Assembly: GCA_036362985.1 (NCBI GenBank)
Contig: JAYGXS010000008.1
Span: 26,699,922-26,763,921 of the forward strand
DNA length: 64,000 bases
Reading direction: 5' to 3'
Origin: Ligula intestinalis
Taxonomy: Eukaryota > Platyhelminthes > Cestoda > Diphyllobothriidea > Diphyllobothriidae
Under the pieces are notes generated by a model. It was not told the origin of the DNA and did not search any database. It saw nothing but the letters and a program-made list of their open reading frames with translations. This document shows positions 1 through 9,075 of this stretch, piece by piece (the stretch's first letter is position 1; every line of letters starts with the position of its first letter). Position numbers and translations under genes: made by a program.

Positions 1-109
1 AGTACCGTTTGCAACATACTTGGCTGCTGTTAAGGAAGATAGGACAATGGCATAAACGATTACTTGAACGCATGTTAAACTAGTATTGCAGTGAATGCTG
101 AAAGAGCTG

Positions 110-445
110 AGTTGGACACTCGTTGATGAACGTTCATCGATGGCTAACAGAACTCACTCGTCCCGCGTTCGGCTTTGAGGCTCATTCTAGAGCTTCGTCA
201 GCACTCTAAGCAGATAGCATTGTCGGTGAAGTCGAGGGAGACTGTTTCTGGCTTATTAGCGATTGATGAACGTTCATCGACGAGCGTCAATATCATCCGA
301 CCTAAACCAGCAAGACAAAGAGCTTGTGGCTCAATTGTTAGGGTGGTAAACTTCTGATCAAAAGGTCGTGAGTTCGAGCCTCGGGAGGTTGGGGTTGGGT
401 ATGGTTGACTGACGACAGCTAATGAGCCCAAAAGGGCCATTTAAA
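110..445 (+). repeat. tRNA-derived SINE (family A) copy
   Basis: A tRNA-like body lies at about 327-395: an A-box-like stretch (tggctcaattgttag), a CTTCTGATCAAAAGG anticodon-like arm and a B-box-like stretch (gagttcgagcctc). The same body recurs at least eight times in this window on both strands, so this is a SINE and not a tRNA gene. The 3' part (ggttgactgacgac...) is also shared between copies. The upstream part carries the 14-bp palindrome GATGAACGTTCATC twice, near 126 and 266. The short reading frames here do not match any protein I know. Confidence 0.75.
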
Positions 446-1144
446 CGTCCCTCATCTTTGGTTAGAGGTGCATCTCCTAGATTTGGCCAGCAAAATACCC
501 TGGAGGGATACCTTTGACAAAAATGAAAATTTCAGCATTTCATATTTAGTAGTTTAAAAATTGCAGAGGTCATTACTGTAAAAAAACTTCATGTGATGGA
601 ATTTTACATTCATGCGGGAACCCACCATCAGAAGAGGCCCAGTGACTATTGGTATCCTGCTGTGTACCATATTTTCCGGGATATAAGGCGCACTTAAAGC
701 CTTTAAAGCCTTTAATTTATCAAACAACGCCAATGCGCTTTATATATCGATTAATTCTGACTACTAAAATCGAATCGAATCGATAAATAAGGTGCTACGG
801 AGCATAAAACGCAATTGAGCTTTTTAGAACATGAGGGGCTTGAAAGTGTGTTTTAGAATCCAGAAAATACGGTGCATTACGAAAACTTTCACACTGTCAA
901 ATTTTTTCGGATGATCGATTGTGATGATTTTCAGTTCGGAATACTGGTGAATACTTTACGATTTTCAGTGCTTTCAGTCGAATGCCCATGTATGTAAATT
1001 ATGTTAAATTCTTCATCGGAAGATCCAGATAGGTAGTTGGCGAGCGTACGTAGGTTTTCGATAAATTCTCGTCGGCCTAGTACATTTATATGGTAACGGT
1101 TACAAGTTAAATTGGGTTCGTCTTTTCAGGTTGAGGGAGCTGGT
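446..1144. other. No gene recognised
   Basis: AT-leaning sequence with short simple runs. I see no coding exon, no repeat shared with the rest of the window and no structured RNA. Confidence 0.5.
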
Positions 1145-1148
1145 CTTG

Positions 1149-1580
1149 TGTAGCGGGTCGTGCCTCCCTGACTAGCTCGCGGCGAAGTACACTTTCCCAA
1201 ACGCTCACCGATGTGCTTTCTCGACGTCTCGATCAGCCAATCATAGTTCTCGCATCTATGAGGCGACGAATGAGGAGCTTGCACGCGTGCCCGACGCAAG
1301 TTGCCTCTCTGCCCAAAATCTCCAGGCCGACCTACCCAGTGAAAGATCTCCCTCTATCTGTCTTCTGGCCCGACTACTCTAAGACCTCACTTGGGCCCGG
1401 TCAACCTACTGATCGGACGTGTCTCTCCCGAGTCAATCTACTCTCATCTATTCTTCTCTTCCGTTGTGTACACAATAAAGTCTTCCTACTACTCTGGCCT
1501 TCACCGACTTCTCTTCTGCACTAAGTAACCATGGTCTGAAGATCGCAGTTGCACGGTTAGACTCTCTTACTCCTGCGATA
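1149..1580 (+). repeat. 5' LTR of CsRn1-like element
   Basis: Starts TGTAGCGGG, carries AATAAA at about 1471 and ends CTGCGATA, immediately before a primer-binding-site-like TGGTGAC. Its near-identical partner is at 1627-2015. Confidence 0.7.
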
Positions 1581-1616
1581 TTGGTGACTTTCCGACGTGA
1601 GATAAACACTCAACTT

Positions 1617-1626
1617 NNNNNNNNNN
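1617..1626. other. Assembly gap (10 N)
   Basis: Ten undetermined bases sit between the primer-binding site of the 5' LTR and the 3' LTR. Ten is a conventional placeholder length, so the true gap size is unknown. A full LTR element would hide 4-5 kb here. Confidence 0.95.
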
Positions 1627-2015
1627 AGTGCACTTTCCCAAACGCTCACCGATGTGCTTTCTTGACGTCTCGATCAGTCAATCATAGTTCTCGCATCTAT
1701 GAGGCGACGAATGAGGAGCTTGCACGCATGCCCGACGCAAGTTGCCTCTCTGCCCAAAATCTCCAGGCCGACCTACCCAATGAAAGATCTCCCTCTATCT
1801 GTCCTCTGGCCCGACTACTCTAAGACCTCACTTGGGCCCGGTCAACCTACTGATCGGACGTATCTCTCTCAAGTCAATCTATTCTCCTCTTCCGTTGTGT
1901 ACACAATAAACTCTTCCATCTACTCTGGCCTTTAAAGTCTTCTCTCCTCAGCACTAAGTAACCATGGTCTGAAGATTGCAGTTGAGCGGTTAGACTCACT
2001 TAACTCCCTGCGATA
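1627..2015 (+). repeat. 3' LTR of CsRn1-like element, first ~43 bp lost in gap
   Basis: Matches 1192-1580 almost base for base, keeps the AATAAA signal and ends CTGCGATA at 2015, followed by the CTTG that also precedes the 5' LTR. Confidence 0.7.
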
Positions 2016-2159
2016 CTTGTATTCACACAGGGATCTCTGGTATGGCCCACAGTCACTTAGCTGCATATTGTCGTCTGCGCTCTCTTTGACTGACCTCGCC
2101 AAACGCTCTCCGCCGCGTTACAAATCTTCGCTTATTGACCCTTTCCCTCTATTCCCATG

Positions 2160-2300
2160 GCTCACAGACAGGAAAGGCCGAATAAGTTTTAACCTGTACA
2201 CCGTTCACATAAAAAATGTACTGGCCTCAAGAGAATTTATCAGAAGCCTAGATACGCTCGCCAATAACTTTTCTGAATATGCGACGGGGTTGGCAGATTC
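2160..2300 (+). repeat. PLE-2 3' untranslated fragment
   Basis: The segment with ATGTACTGGCC..., TCAGAAGCCTAGATACGCTC and AATAACTTTTCTGAAT matches the non-coding 3' ends of the PLE-2 copies at about 37705-37785 and 38150-38215. No coding capacity is recognisable. Confidence 0.5.
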
Positions 2301-2334
2301 GAACAATTCAAGTGGCCTAGTCGTGAAAAATTAG

Positions 2335-2465
2335 TGGCCTCGGTAGGATTTGAACTCATACCAACAAGAAAGGCTACAGTACAGCCCAAGCTCTACCAAT
2401 TGAGCTACAAAGGCACGCAGTGAGCCGTGCACCCAATCACACTTGGGTCGATTTATCCGCCCGCC
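2335..2465 (-). repeat. tRNA-derived SINE (family B), minus strand
   Basis: Read on the minus strand it has gcctttgtagctcaattgg as A box and gagttcaaatcctaccg as B box, preceded by a head (ggcgggcggataaatcg) that is also found at 28083. It forms an inverted pair with 2545-2690. Imperfect stems and the repeated head argue against a functional tRNA gene. Confidence 0.65.
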
Positions 2466-2544
2466 TAGCCTGCTGCAAGTATGGAATCCACCAATTCTGA
2501 AACAGCAGGCTGACTCCCCAAGCAGGATTTTACGGCTCTTGGTG

Positions 2545-2690
2545 TGTCTTCATAACTCATTTGGGGTAGAGCATTGGCTGTACTAAAGCCTTTCTTGTTG
2601 GTGTAGGTTCAAATCCTACCGAGGCCACGAATTTTTCACAATTAGGTCAATTGAATCTGCGGAATATGTGAAAGTTGTCAATAAAAAAAA
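2545..2690 (+). repeat. tRNA-derived SINE (family B), plus strand
   Basis: Contains gtagagcattggctgtac and ggttcaaatcctaccgagg followed by the same downstream arm as the copy at 2335-2465, in opposite orientation. The 5' part is replaced by unrelated sequence. Together the two copies could fold as a hairpin with a loop of about 80 bp. Confidence 0.65.
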
Positions 2691-2933
2691 CATTCAAAAT
2701 AACGCATTTATGAAACAACGCGCGCGCAAACAAGAGGCTTTGCTCAGTAGCCTTCAATAGCGTAGGAAATTGCATATATAACAAGAAGAGTTGAAGTTTG
2801 CTTAATTCTGGCTTGTTTTTCATTCAATATGCGGCTTTAAAATCAACTCGTCTTTAGTGTGTAGCTTTCTGCGCCTCAAATCCCTTCAAAAAAATCAAGA
2901 TAAACGATCGAAGATGTGTGCCATACTGCCGCC

Positions 2934-3152
2934 TCAAGCCGACACAGGTGATAAGCTGCCAGCTGTTGGATTAGTGACTTTTGGCCATGGTAACTGCGGC
3001 GCCGTTACAAAGTTATTTTGAGCGCCCAGGACCGGTCGACGTAGCCCAATGGGGGCTGCTTCTGCCTTAGCCAACAGACTCTGTCCACAGAATTTTGAAC
3101 AGTTTGAGGGCACTTTATGGATCACTCGGAAAGCCTCTCTGGCATCTATGCC
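2934..3152 (-). pseudogene. PLE-2 C-terminal fragment
   Basis: The minus-strand frame reads FRVIHKVPSNCSKF... LLAKAEAAPIGLRRPVL, the same C-terminal segment as the PLE-2 copy at 37380-37500 (EAFKVTYKVSP... ATAEATAIRLRRPVL). This tail follows the GIY-YIG endonuclease domain in these elements. Only the last 60-70 residues remain, with neither the reverse transcriptase nor the GIY-YIG motif, so this is a truncated dead copy. Confidence 0.7.
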
Positions 3153-3399
3153 ATTGTCTGAGCCTACCTTTTTAGGAATCTCATGAACGTCCCAACTTTA
3201 GCCAGTTCTGAACCGTGCTGGAAAGTATTTGTAGGGAGCCTAAGTCATGAGTGAATTCAGAGCACTATAATTATCCGCCCGCATCCGTATAAGAAGGTGA
3301 AGGGAAAGACCAGGAGGAGTTATGTACAGAAAACCAGTGATGGTCTGAAACCCCGATGCTTGGCAAGCTCGGGGCCTACGCGAGGGTCTGTCGGTTAAC

Positions 3400-3680
3400 A
3401 TGACTGCGTGCATATCGCTGGCCGCTAGACCAGTGGCTTGGCCAATAGCAGTTTGCGGTGCCTGTGATTTTCTCTCCCAGAGGCCAGGAGAGAACTGCAA
3501 TCACGTGACTTCTCGCGCAATTTGTCGCTGGAGGTTGAAGGTTCCTACAACTCTCCCCAGTCACCGACCGGGGTTGACCTGTTTCTGTTACTCATGTCTC
3601 TGATGATGAATCCGCGACGGATGTCGAAACGTCAGGCGAATAAACATATTGTCCCAGCGATCGAGTCTTCTTCTTCTTCT
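3400..3680 (+). mobile_element. PLE 3' end with hammerhead-like motif and (TTC)n tail
   Basis: The non-coding end of a Penelope-like element. The segment ends with a CTGATGA core (3600-3606), GAAACGTC (3626-3633), an AATAAA-like signal, TTGTCCCAGCGATCGA and then a TTC run (3666-3680). The same ordered set occurs at about 5430, 19030, 29020 and 61460 on the plus strand and, inverted, at about 5120, 18410 and 26400. The upstream 3440-3515 part resembles the right half of repeat R1. The 67-aa reading frame here is not a recognisable protein. Confidence 0.6.
3596..3643 (+). ncRNA. Hammerhead-ribozyme-like motif of a PLE
   Basis: Stem I can form between GTCT (just before the core) and AGGC (just after GAAACGTC). 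The core CTGATGA is complete. After one unpaired T, stem II pairs GAATCCG with CGGAT(g)TC around a CGA loop with one bulged base, and is followed directly by GAAA. GTC, the usual cleavage triplet, follows. The extra base before stem II and the lack of room for an intramolecular stem III (ACGT is self-complementary) are non-canonical. Activity is not demonstrated. Confidence 0.55.
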
Positions 3681-3744
3681 CAGTGGGATGAATGTTTCAA
3701 TGAATGATTAACTCCGGTATGCATGCAAGTTTGGGAATGCGTCA

Positions 3745-4020
3745 AAATTGGAAGTGGAGGAAATCGGGGTAGATTGTGGGCAAGGGTCAGGTACATGGAG
3801 TCATAATCACTGTCATTTGCACGGAGCGGACGAAGGTCGCTGGGGGTGGGGACGATGTTCGATCGCCACCTGGCGTCTGGGTCGGGCACAGAAGTGAAAG
3901 TGCTTGTGTCAGTGTCTTCTGACAACACAGCAGTGGATTCGCTAGCCGTATAGCCATTATTGTTAGGACGGCCTAACAAGAGCCTTAGCAAGCAGTAGAT
4001 TGCAAGCCATAGCCACGTCC
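3745..4020 (-). pseudogene. PLE-3 C-terminal fragment
   Basis: Minus-strand sequence is homologous at the nucleotide level to the tail of the PLE-3 copy at 46210-46380 (shared TGTCTTCTGACAACACAGCA-like and CACCTGGCGTC-like stretches in the same order). The frame is interrupted, and the 114-aa open frame covering it reads partly out of register. Only the region after the GIY-YIG domain is present. Confidence 0.55.
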
Positions 4021-4214
4021 ACAATAGGCTATCGATCGGCCTGTGCGCGAGCTAATACATCGAGCTATACAATCAATCGATAATTTGAATTTCTAGCTAC
4101 ATTCACTCACTGAGCCAACAGCCAATGGGACCGGCCAATATTCCAGAGGAGAATTTGATTAGCTCAATAGACATCGTTTACACACGTTTTTTTCCCTGAA
4201 TTTGTTGTACCTCT

Positions 4215-4437
4215 AACATTCAAGGACTTCCGCTTTCTGCACACGTCCTGCTGTGTTCTCTCTTTGGGGGCACAATTGAAGCGTAATTAGACGGCGAATA
4301 TTTTGGCCTGGGCGAGGTAATATCTCGGCCTGGGCCTCCGTTACAACAATTATTTCGCCCGTCGTAAGCACCCGTTGACGTAGGCCATTGGAAAAGTCAG
4401 CGGACACCAGCCAAACCAACATTTCAGAGTTTAGCAA
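4215..4437 (-). pseudogene. PLE-3 C-terminal fragment
   Basis: The minus-strand frame contains ADFSNGLRQRVLTTGE, matching SNFSKGLRQRMLATAE of the PLE-3 copy near 46390 (position by motif). It is a second short piece of the same family as 3745-4020 in the same orientation. No catalytic domain is retained. Confidence 0.6.
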
Positions 4438-4439
4438 AC

Positions 4440-4976
4440 GCCGTGGAGTTTCATAAAGTTAGGCACCAAAGGGGATTGAAGATCTGGGAGAAGATCACAA
4501 GCAAAGATGTAGATTATGTTAACACAGTAAACTTGGAATTCAGGAGCTGGTTAGGTCAAGTCAAGTTCAAGTCAGATTTTATTAAGGTACCTTTTAACAC
4601 CCTATTGATAAAGAACGATCATGCAATACATTGGTTCAGCAGAGCATTTCAAAAGAGTGGCGTTGCTAGTAAATAGAACTGGGTAACAAAGGACCGTCAG
4701 TAAAAAAACTCCTCAGGCATGTTTCAGAGATTCTGGGAGACTGAGTCGGGCTGATGCCAAAAGGTCTAGGCAATTTTACTGTCCTATTGGTGGACACGAT
4801 GAGTGCCACAGGCACATGAAGCCTAGTGGGAATTTTTGTCGTTTACTTTCAGCCGCGTTAAGCGGTGGCGACCAGATCAAGTCAGATGTTTCATAAATTT
4901 GTAGGGGTCTAAGCCGTGGGTGCGCTCAGAGCACTAAATGTTTACGACTGATGAGATTCTTACATAGCAACCGCAC
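4440..4976. other. No gene; short PLE-like scraps
   Basis: The 77-aa frame at 4443-4676 has no recognisable motif. The stretch TTTGTAGGGGTCTAAGCCG...CAGAGCACTAAA at about 4897-4940 repeats the one at 3228-3270, so part of this interval is repeat-derived. Confidence 0.4.
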
Positions 4977-5136
4977 GTGGACGCTGGCCGGGTATCTTAC
5001 AAATCAGCTCGGATGAAGTTTATGATGCTCGTAAGCTCATATTCCCTTTGTTATGCTTGTTGCAAAAATAGGATGTATGTCAGCTATCGATACCTTTATA
5101 GGAATAGAAGGCGGAAAAACGTTCTCTGGGACCAGT

Positions 5137-5186
5137 ATTTTATTCGCCCGACGTTTCGAACTCTCACTCGAGGCCATTATCAAGGA
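5137..5186 (-). ncRNA. Hammerhead-like motif, left arm of foldback
   Basis: On the minus strand: TCC, then TTGATAA as a degenerate core, an unpaired T, a GGCCTC/GAGTTC-type stem and GAAACGTCGGGC. The TCC/GGG pairing replaces the GTCT/AGGC stem I of the 3596 copy. Confidence 0.45.
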
Positions 5187-5390
5187 ATGAAAGCGTATAA
5201 CTCACTGGGTGATTTAATCAACGTTGCCGGGAGTGACCTTGAGTTCCCATTGTTCGCTCCGTCGCGAATGACTTCCTGTTGCGCGAGGACTGGCAAGGCT
5301 CAAGGTCAATCACGACGGAGTGAACAATGGGAACTCAAGGTCACTTTCGGCAGAGCTGATTTAATCACCCAGTGAGTTGTACGTTTTCAT

Positions 5391-5440
5391 TCCTTGATAA
5401 TGGCCTCGAATGAGAGTCCGAAACGTCGGGCGAATAAACT
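5391..5440 (+). ncRNA. Hammerhead-like motif, right arm of foldback
   Basis: Same architecture as the left arm: TTGATAA, unpaired T, GGCCTC with GAGTCC (one mismatch), GAAACGTC, GGGCGAATAAA. The core differs from CTGATGA at two positions (first C and the G8 equivalent), so catalysis is doubtful. Confidence 0.45.
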
Positions 5441-5640
5441 ACTGGTCCCAGAGAACGCTCTTCCGCCTTCTATTCACTTACCTGGGCCTCGCATATTTCT
5501 GACCATTGAGAATTATAGGAATATATTACTAGAATATACTATCCGCTGGTCTTAGTAAGTAGGATTACTAGAATTAGACCTCTTAGCAGTGGCATGTTAC
5601 CTCTAGCAGCAGTATCTTAGCCAAACTTCGCAAAATGTGA

Positions 5641-5929
5641 CAGCAGCAGCAGCAGTTAAGTTGCTTTATTAGGTACACATAATTCTAATCTAGCTTACCT
5701 TGAAATCTAGCTGGCTGTAGATTCATTAAACATTTTAGACACAAATGTATCTCTCAGTTTAAATTTTCGTAGCTTTGATAGTGTAGACTTCTAGTTCACT
5801 ATAATCGCGCTCCATTTACTGTCTCTGCTCTTGAGCACATGGCCATACAAAACACACACATGTTCACGCATTCTTTGGGCTGGTTGGTGGGTTGGGCTCG
5901 CGCACAATCAGTATCATCCCCTGCACTAC
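5641..5929. other. No gene recognised
   Basis: Contains a short CAG run (5642-5656) and AT-rich sequence, with no recognisable exon or repeat. It leads into the SINE half at 5930. Confidence 0.4.
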
Positions 5930-6018
5930 AGGAAATTAACATTCATCAAAGAGTGTCCATATCCCCTGACTTAAACTGGCCAGACACCGAGATCGTGGCT
6001 CAATGGTCAGTGCATTTG
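5930..6018 (+). repeat. SINE family A, 5' half (interrupted by LINE)
   Basis: GATCGTGGCTCAATGGTCAG (A-box region) at 5991-6010 follows the SINE-type lead (CATCAAAGAGTGTCCATATC). The B-box half, ACGAGTTCGAGGCTCGAG, resumes at about 8955. The LINE between them is in the same orientation. Confidence 0.65.
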
Positions 6019-6019
6019 A

Positions 6020-6770
6020 CTCTAATTATAAGGATGTTTGTTGCTTGTCAGAGGTCCGACTCCCCGACTCAGGCGTGCGAGAAATCAAAATCCCTGGGGT
6101 CGATTCTCATTTCACCTTGTATCACAGCAGTCCGAGTGACTCATCTGGTAGACATGGTGTGGCTATTGCTCTCTCGGAAAAAGCTAACCATGCAATACTA
6201 GCATGGGAACCAGTCAACGACCGAATGGCCTATGTTCGACTAAAAGGCCATTTTACGAGCATCTCGGTCGTATCTGTGTATGCACCTTAGCCGGCGGCTG
6301 AACAGCCAGAGAAAGATAATTTCCACTCGCAGCTGCAGGAGCTAGCCGAACGACTCCCTCGCCGAGATCTGCTAATTGTTGCCGGGGACTGGAATGGCCG
6401 GACTGGGCCCGGTGACCCGACAAACAGCCACCTTCTTGGTCGTTTTGGGCTTGGCTCTCGAACGGCCAATGGTGAGAGGGTGCTGCAGTTTGCCGAACAG
6501 AACCAACTGTTTGTTACCAACACATGCTTTCAGCATCGTCACAAACATCTACTGACTTGGTATTCGAACGATGGCGGTATCGCCAGTCAGATCGATTATA
6601 TTCTAGTTGGTTCACGGTTTCGCAGCTGAGTCCACGATAGCAGGTCGATGCGAGGTGCCAAAACTGGTAACGTCCATGGGTCTGAACATGTTCTCGTTCG
6701 CACGCGCTTGAAGGTTCACCTCTCATCTGTGCCCAAACTGCCACGTGCGAGACGCCTTGATGTCGCAAAG
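6020..6770 (+). pseudogene. LINE endonuclease domain, broken
   Basis: The readable frame starts near CCLSEVRLPDSG, continues through VSVYAP (stop at 6289) and LLIVAGDWNGRTGPGDP, and reaches SQIDYILV with another stop at 6629. These are the conserved blocks of the exonuclease/endonuclease/phosphatase fold that nicks target DNA. The final catalytic SDH block reads SEH here, a further sign of decay. The start of the domain is missing: the sequence switches directly from SINE to the first block. Confidence 0.75.
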
Positions 6771-7320
6771 GTCCGAGAAACCAACACTACCGAGGCTCTG
6801 AGCACAGAAATCCAGTCCCGTCTTATGACCCAGACTGACAACGAGGGCAGTAGCAAGTGGCTATCACTGAAGACATCCATCTATGGGGCAGCTGAGAAAA
6901 TTCTCGGATTCACTCAGCGGCGCCGCAATGAATGGATCAGCGGAAGAACCCTGCAGCTATCTGCCGAGACGACTCGAGCCAGGTCCCAGAAAGATGGCTC
7001 CATCCGCCAACTTCGAAAGCTGACAGCAAAGTCGGCTAGAGATGATTGGCAGAAGTATTGGTCAGAAACGGCGACTTCTATGGAGCAGGCTTCTAATGTT
7101 GGTGACACCCGAAAATTGTACCAAATCATACGCCAGGTTGGTGGTAAGCCCCCGACACTGTGATTCTGTTCGCGATGTGAATGGAGGATTTATTGCCGAC
7201 AACTCGGCCAAGGTCGATCGCTGACGTGAACACTTCGAGCACCTAATCAACTTTGACAAACAACTCATCACACCCTCCCTCTCCTGCACAGCGGAGTTTC
7301 AATCCTCTCCTGCCTACGCA

Positions 7321-8892
7321 GTGTCGTGTGACATCCCTTCCGAAGACGAAGTTACCGATGCAATGCAGAGGCTACACAACAACAAGACGTGCGGAGAGGA
7401 CGGTATTCCTGCAGCAATCTACAATTCCTGTGTCGACACCCTGGCTCCTCGGCTCCATGAGGTGATTGTACGGGCGTGGCGAGAAGGGACCGTTCCCGAT
7501 GACTGGGGCTTAGGTGTCCTTGTACCTGTCCACAAGAAGGGAGAAAAGACAAGATGCGAGAACTACCGTGGCATAAGTCTTATCGATGTTGCTGCAAAGA
7601 TCTTCGCTGTTGTTCTTCTCAGGCGCTTCCAGTCTGTACGTGACTCAAGGACACGACCCAAACAAGCCGGATTCCGAGCTGGCCGTGGATGTGCGGATCA
7701 AATATTCACATTGAAGCGCACTCTAGAATTCCGCCATAGCTACTAGCAACCGATGGCCGTTTGCTTCGTCGACTTTGCCGCCGTATTCGATTCCATCCAT
7801 CGTGAGTCCCTGTGGCGAATAATGAAACTGGATGGAGTGTCGACCAAACTCATTGCAATGATTAAGGCCTACTATCGGTCTACCACCGCACGAGTTCTGG
7901 TCCACAACAATCTCTCTCAGTCGTTCGATATCCAGTCTGGTGTCCGACAGGGCTGCGTCCTTTCGCCCATTCTGTTTAACTACGTCATTGACTGGATTCT
8001 CGGCAAGGCCCTTCATGAAGTGGACGGTGTTGAACTTGCACCCGGACGCCGACTAATTGATCTTGACTACGCCGATGATATTGCGCTGTTAGCCTCAAAC
8101 TTTGATGGTCTACAGTCAGTAGTGTCGCGGTTAAATGAGATCGCTAGGTCGGTAGGCATGTCCATAAATTCCGGAAAGACGAAGTTGTTCTCGAGCTGCA
8201 TCCCTGACCAGGAAAAGGCACCCCTAAGGATTAATGGCCATCAACTTGAAGAAGTAGACAGCTTTAAATACCTCGTGGCGAGGTCGCTACCGAATGGGCA
8301 GAACAAGGACGACATTGTCTCCCGTACCGATGCTGCTCGCTGGGTTTTCTCAATCTTTCGAAAGCGCCTATGGATCCGACGTGACATCTCCATCGCCACG
8401 AAGATTCGTGTATACCATGCATCCATCCGGTCAGTCCTCCTCTATGGATGTGAATGCTGGGCTGTGCGCGCTGAAGATGAGCGAAGACCTGAGGTCTTTG
8501 ACTACCAGTGCCTGAGGACGATCCTGCAAGTTAAGTATAGCGACTTCATCTCAAATGAGACAGTCCGCATCCACTGCCATCGTATCACGAGGATACCTCA
8601 AGCCATTTAAGAAAGGCGACTGAGGTGGTTTGGACACGTTCTCCGTCGTCCGCCCAACAAGCTTACCTATGCTGCCCTCGACCCGGCACTGCAGCCCACC
8701 TGGAAACGTCGAAGAGGAGGGCAACCGAAGACTTGGCTTGACACCGTCCGTCAACACATGGAAGCAGTTCTTGGAACTTCTATCTTCGGCCTCCGTCGCT
8801 GGAAAAGGGACTGGGTGGAGTTTTCGAGATCCGCTGCCGCCAATCGCCACGCATGGAGAGGTGCCGTTCGTGACATCATTGAGGCCGGCTAG
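7321..8892 (+). pseudogene. LINE reverse transcriptase, broken
   Basis: Frame 7321-7743 holds the fingers (GIPAAIYN, VLVPVHKKGEKTRCENYRGI, KQAGFRAGRGCADQI), then a TAG. Frame 7753-8608 holds DFAAVFDSIHRESL, GVRQGCVLSPILFN and the catalytic YADDIALLAS (intact YADD), followed by SILLYGCE-like thumb sequence. After the TAA at 8608 the frame resumes with RRLRWFGHVLRRP and ends with VRDIIEAG at 8892. The catalytic core is well kept, but the stops make the copy non-functional. Confidence 0.85.
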
Positions 8893-8941
8893 ATCAGGCA
8901 TGATCACAGCCATAACAAGTACAGAAACAAGTAAGTAACTA

Positions 8942-9075
8942 TGAGGCCACGAGTTCGAGGCTCGAGCAGGACACCACTTGGGTCTTGGCATAACAGGCTG
9001 ACGATGGCTAAAAAGCCAGAAATAGCCATTCCAGTCTCCCTTGTCTTTGCCACCAGCTGTTATGACCTCTGGCGC
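8942..9075 (+). repeat. SINE family A, 3' half (after LINE)
   Basis: ACGAGTTCGAGGCTCGAG (B box) and the shared SINE tail with CACCACTTGGGTCTTGG, CAGGCTGACGATGGC and AAATAGCCATTCCAGTCTCC. It completes the half at 5930-6018. Confidence 0.65.

Larger units (their letters stand above)
1149..2015 (+). mobile_element. CsRn1-like LTR retrotransposon, interior missing (assembly gap)
   Basis: Two direct repeats in the same orientation, 1149-1580 and 1627-2015, are about 95 percent alike by eye, start with TGTAGC (first copy) and contain an AATAAA polyadenylation signal after tgtacac. The flanking tetramer CTTG occurs just before 1149 (1145-1148) and just after 2015 (2016-2019), consistent with a target-site duplication. 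Directly after the first LTR comes TGGTGAC (from 1582) followed by CGACGTGA, which resembles a tRNA-Trp primer-binding site as used by CsRn1-type elements. The second copy lacks a primer site, as expected of a 3' LTR. The interior is represented only by ten Ns, so gag-pol was either collapsed or never assembled. Confidence 0.75.
5106..5513. mobile_element. Foldback PLE insertion with 9-bp target duplication
   Basis: Arms 5102-5273 and 5304-5475 are inverted repeats differing at about one base in ten, joined by a loop of about 30 bp. Each arm carries the PLE 3' motif set (hammerhead-like core, GAAACGTC, AATAAA-like, TGGTCCCAGAGAACG) with its 3' side facing outward. TATAGGAAT occurs immediately before (5097-5105) and after (5514-5522) the insert but only once in the empty R4 copy (32992-33000). 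A 41-bp non-palindromic tail (5473-5513) lies on the right only. PLEs are known to insert with inverted 5'-truncated partners, so this is best read as one integration event. Confidence 0.8.
4977..5640 (+). repeat. Dispersed repeat R4, split by a foldback PLE
   Basis: 4977-5105 and 5514-5640 together match the uninterrupted stretch 32870-33125. Shared text includes GTTGCAAAAATAGGATGTAT on the left and AACAGCAGTATCCTAG-like sequence on the right. Between the halves sits the insertion 5106-5513. Function of R4 is unknown; an open frame across it is not conserved between the copies. Confidence 0.75.
6020..8938 (+). mobile_element. RTE-like non-LTR retrotransposon, 5' truncated and decayed
   Basis: Encodes an apurinic-like endonuclease followed by a reverse transcriptase and a C-terminal segment (RWFGHVLRRP... 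GQPKTW) typical of RTE/SR2-like flatworm elements. It is inactivated by in-frame stops near 6289, 6629, 7163, 7743 and 8608 and by shifts between 7160 and 7320. The 3' end shows a short AAGT-type tail (about 8918-8938) before the SINE body resumes. The element lies inside a family A SINE. Confidence 0.85.

Noticed and set aside
198..440. Open frames in both directions over the SINE
   Set aside because: Not conserved in other SINE copies; chance frames.
2335..2430. Apparent minus-strand tRNA gene
   Set aside because: Part of SINE-B, with an inverted partner next to it and a shared non-tRNA head.
5642..5656. CAG repeat as a coding polyglutamine tract
   Set aside because: Only five units and no surrounding exon.
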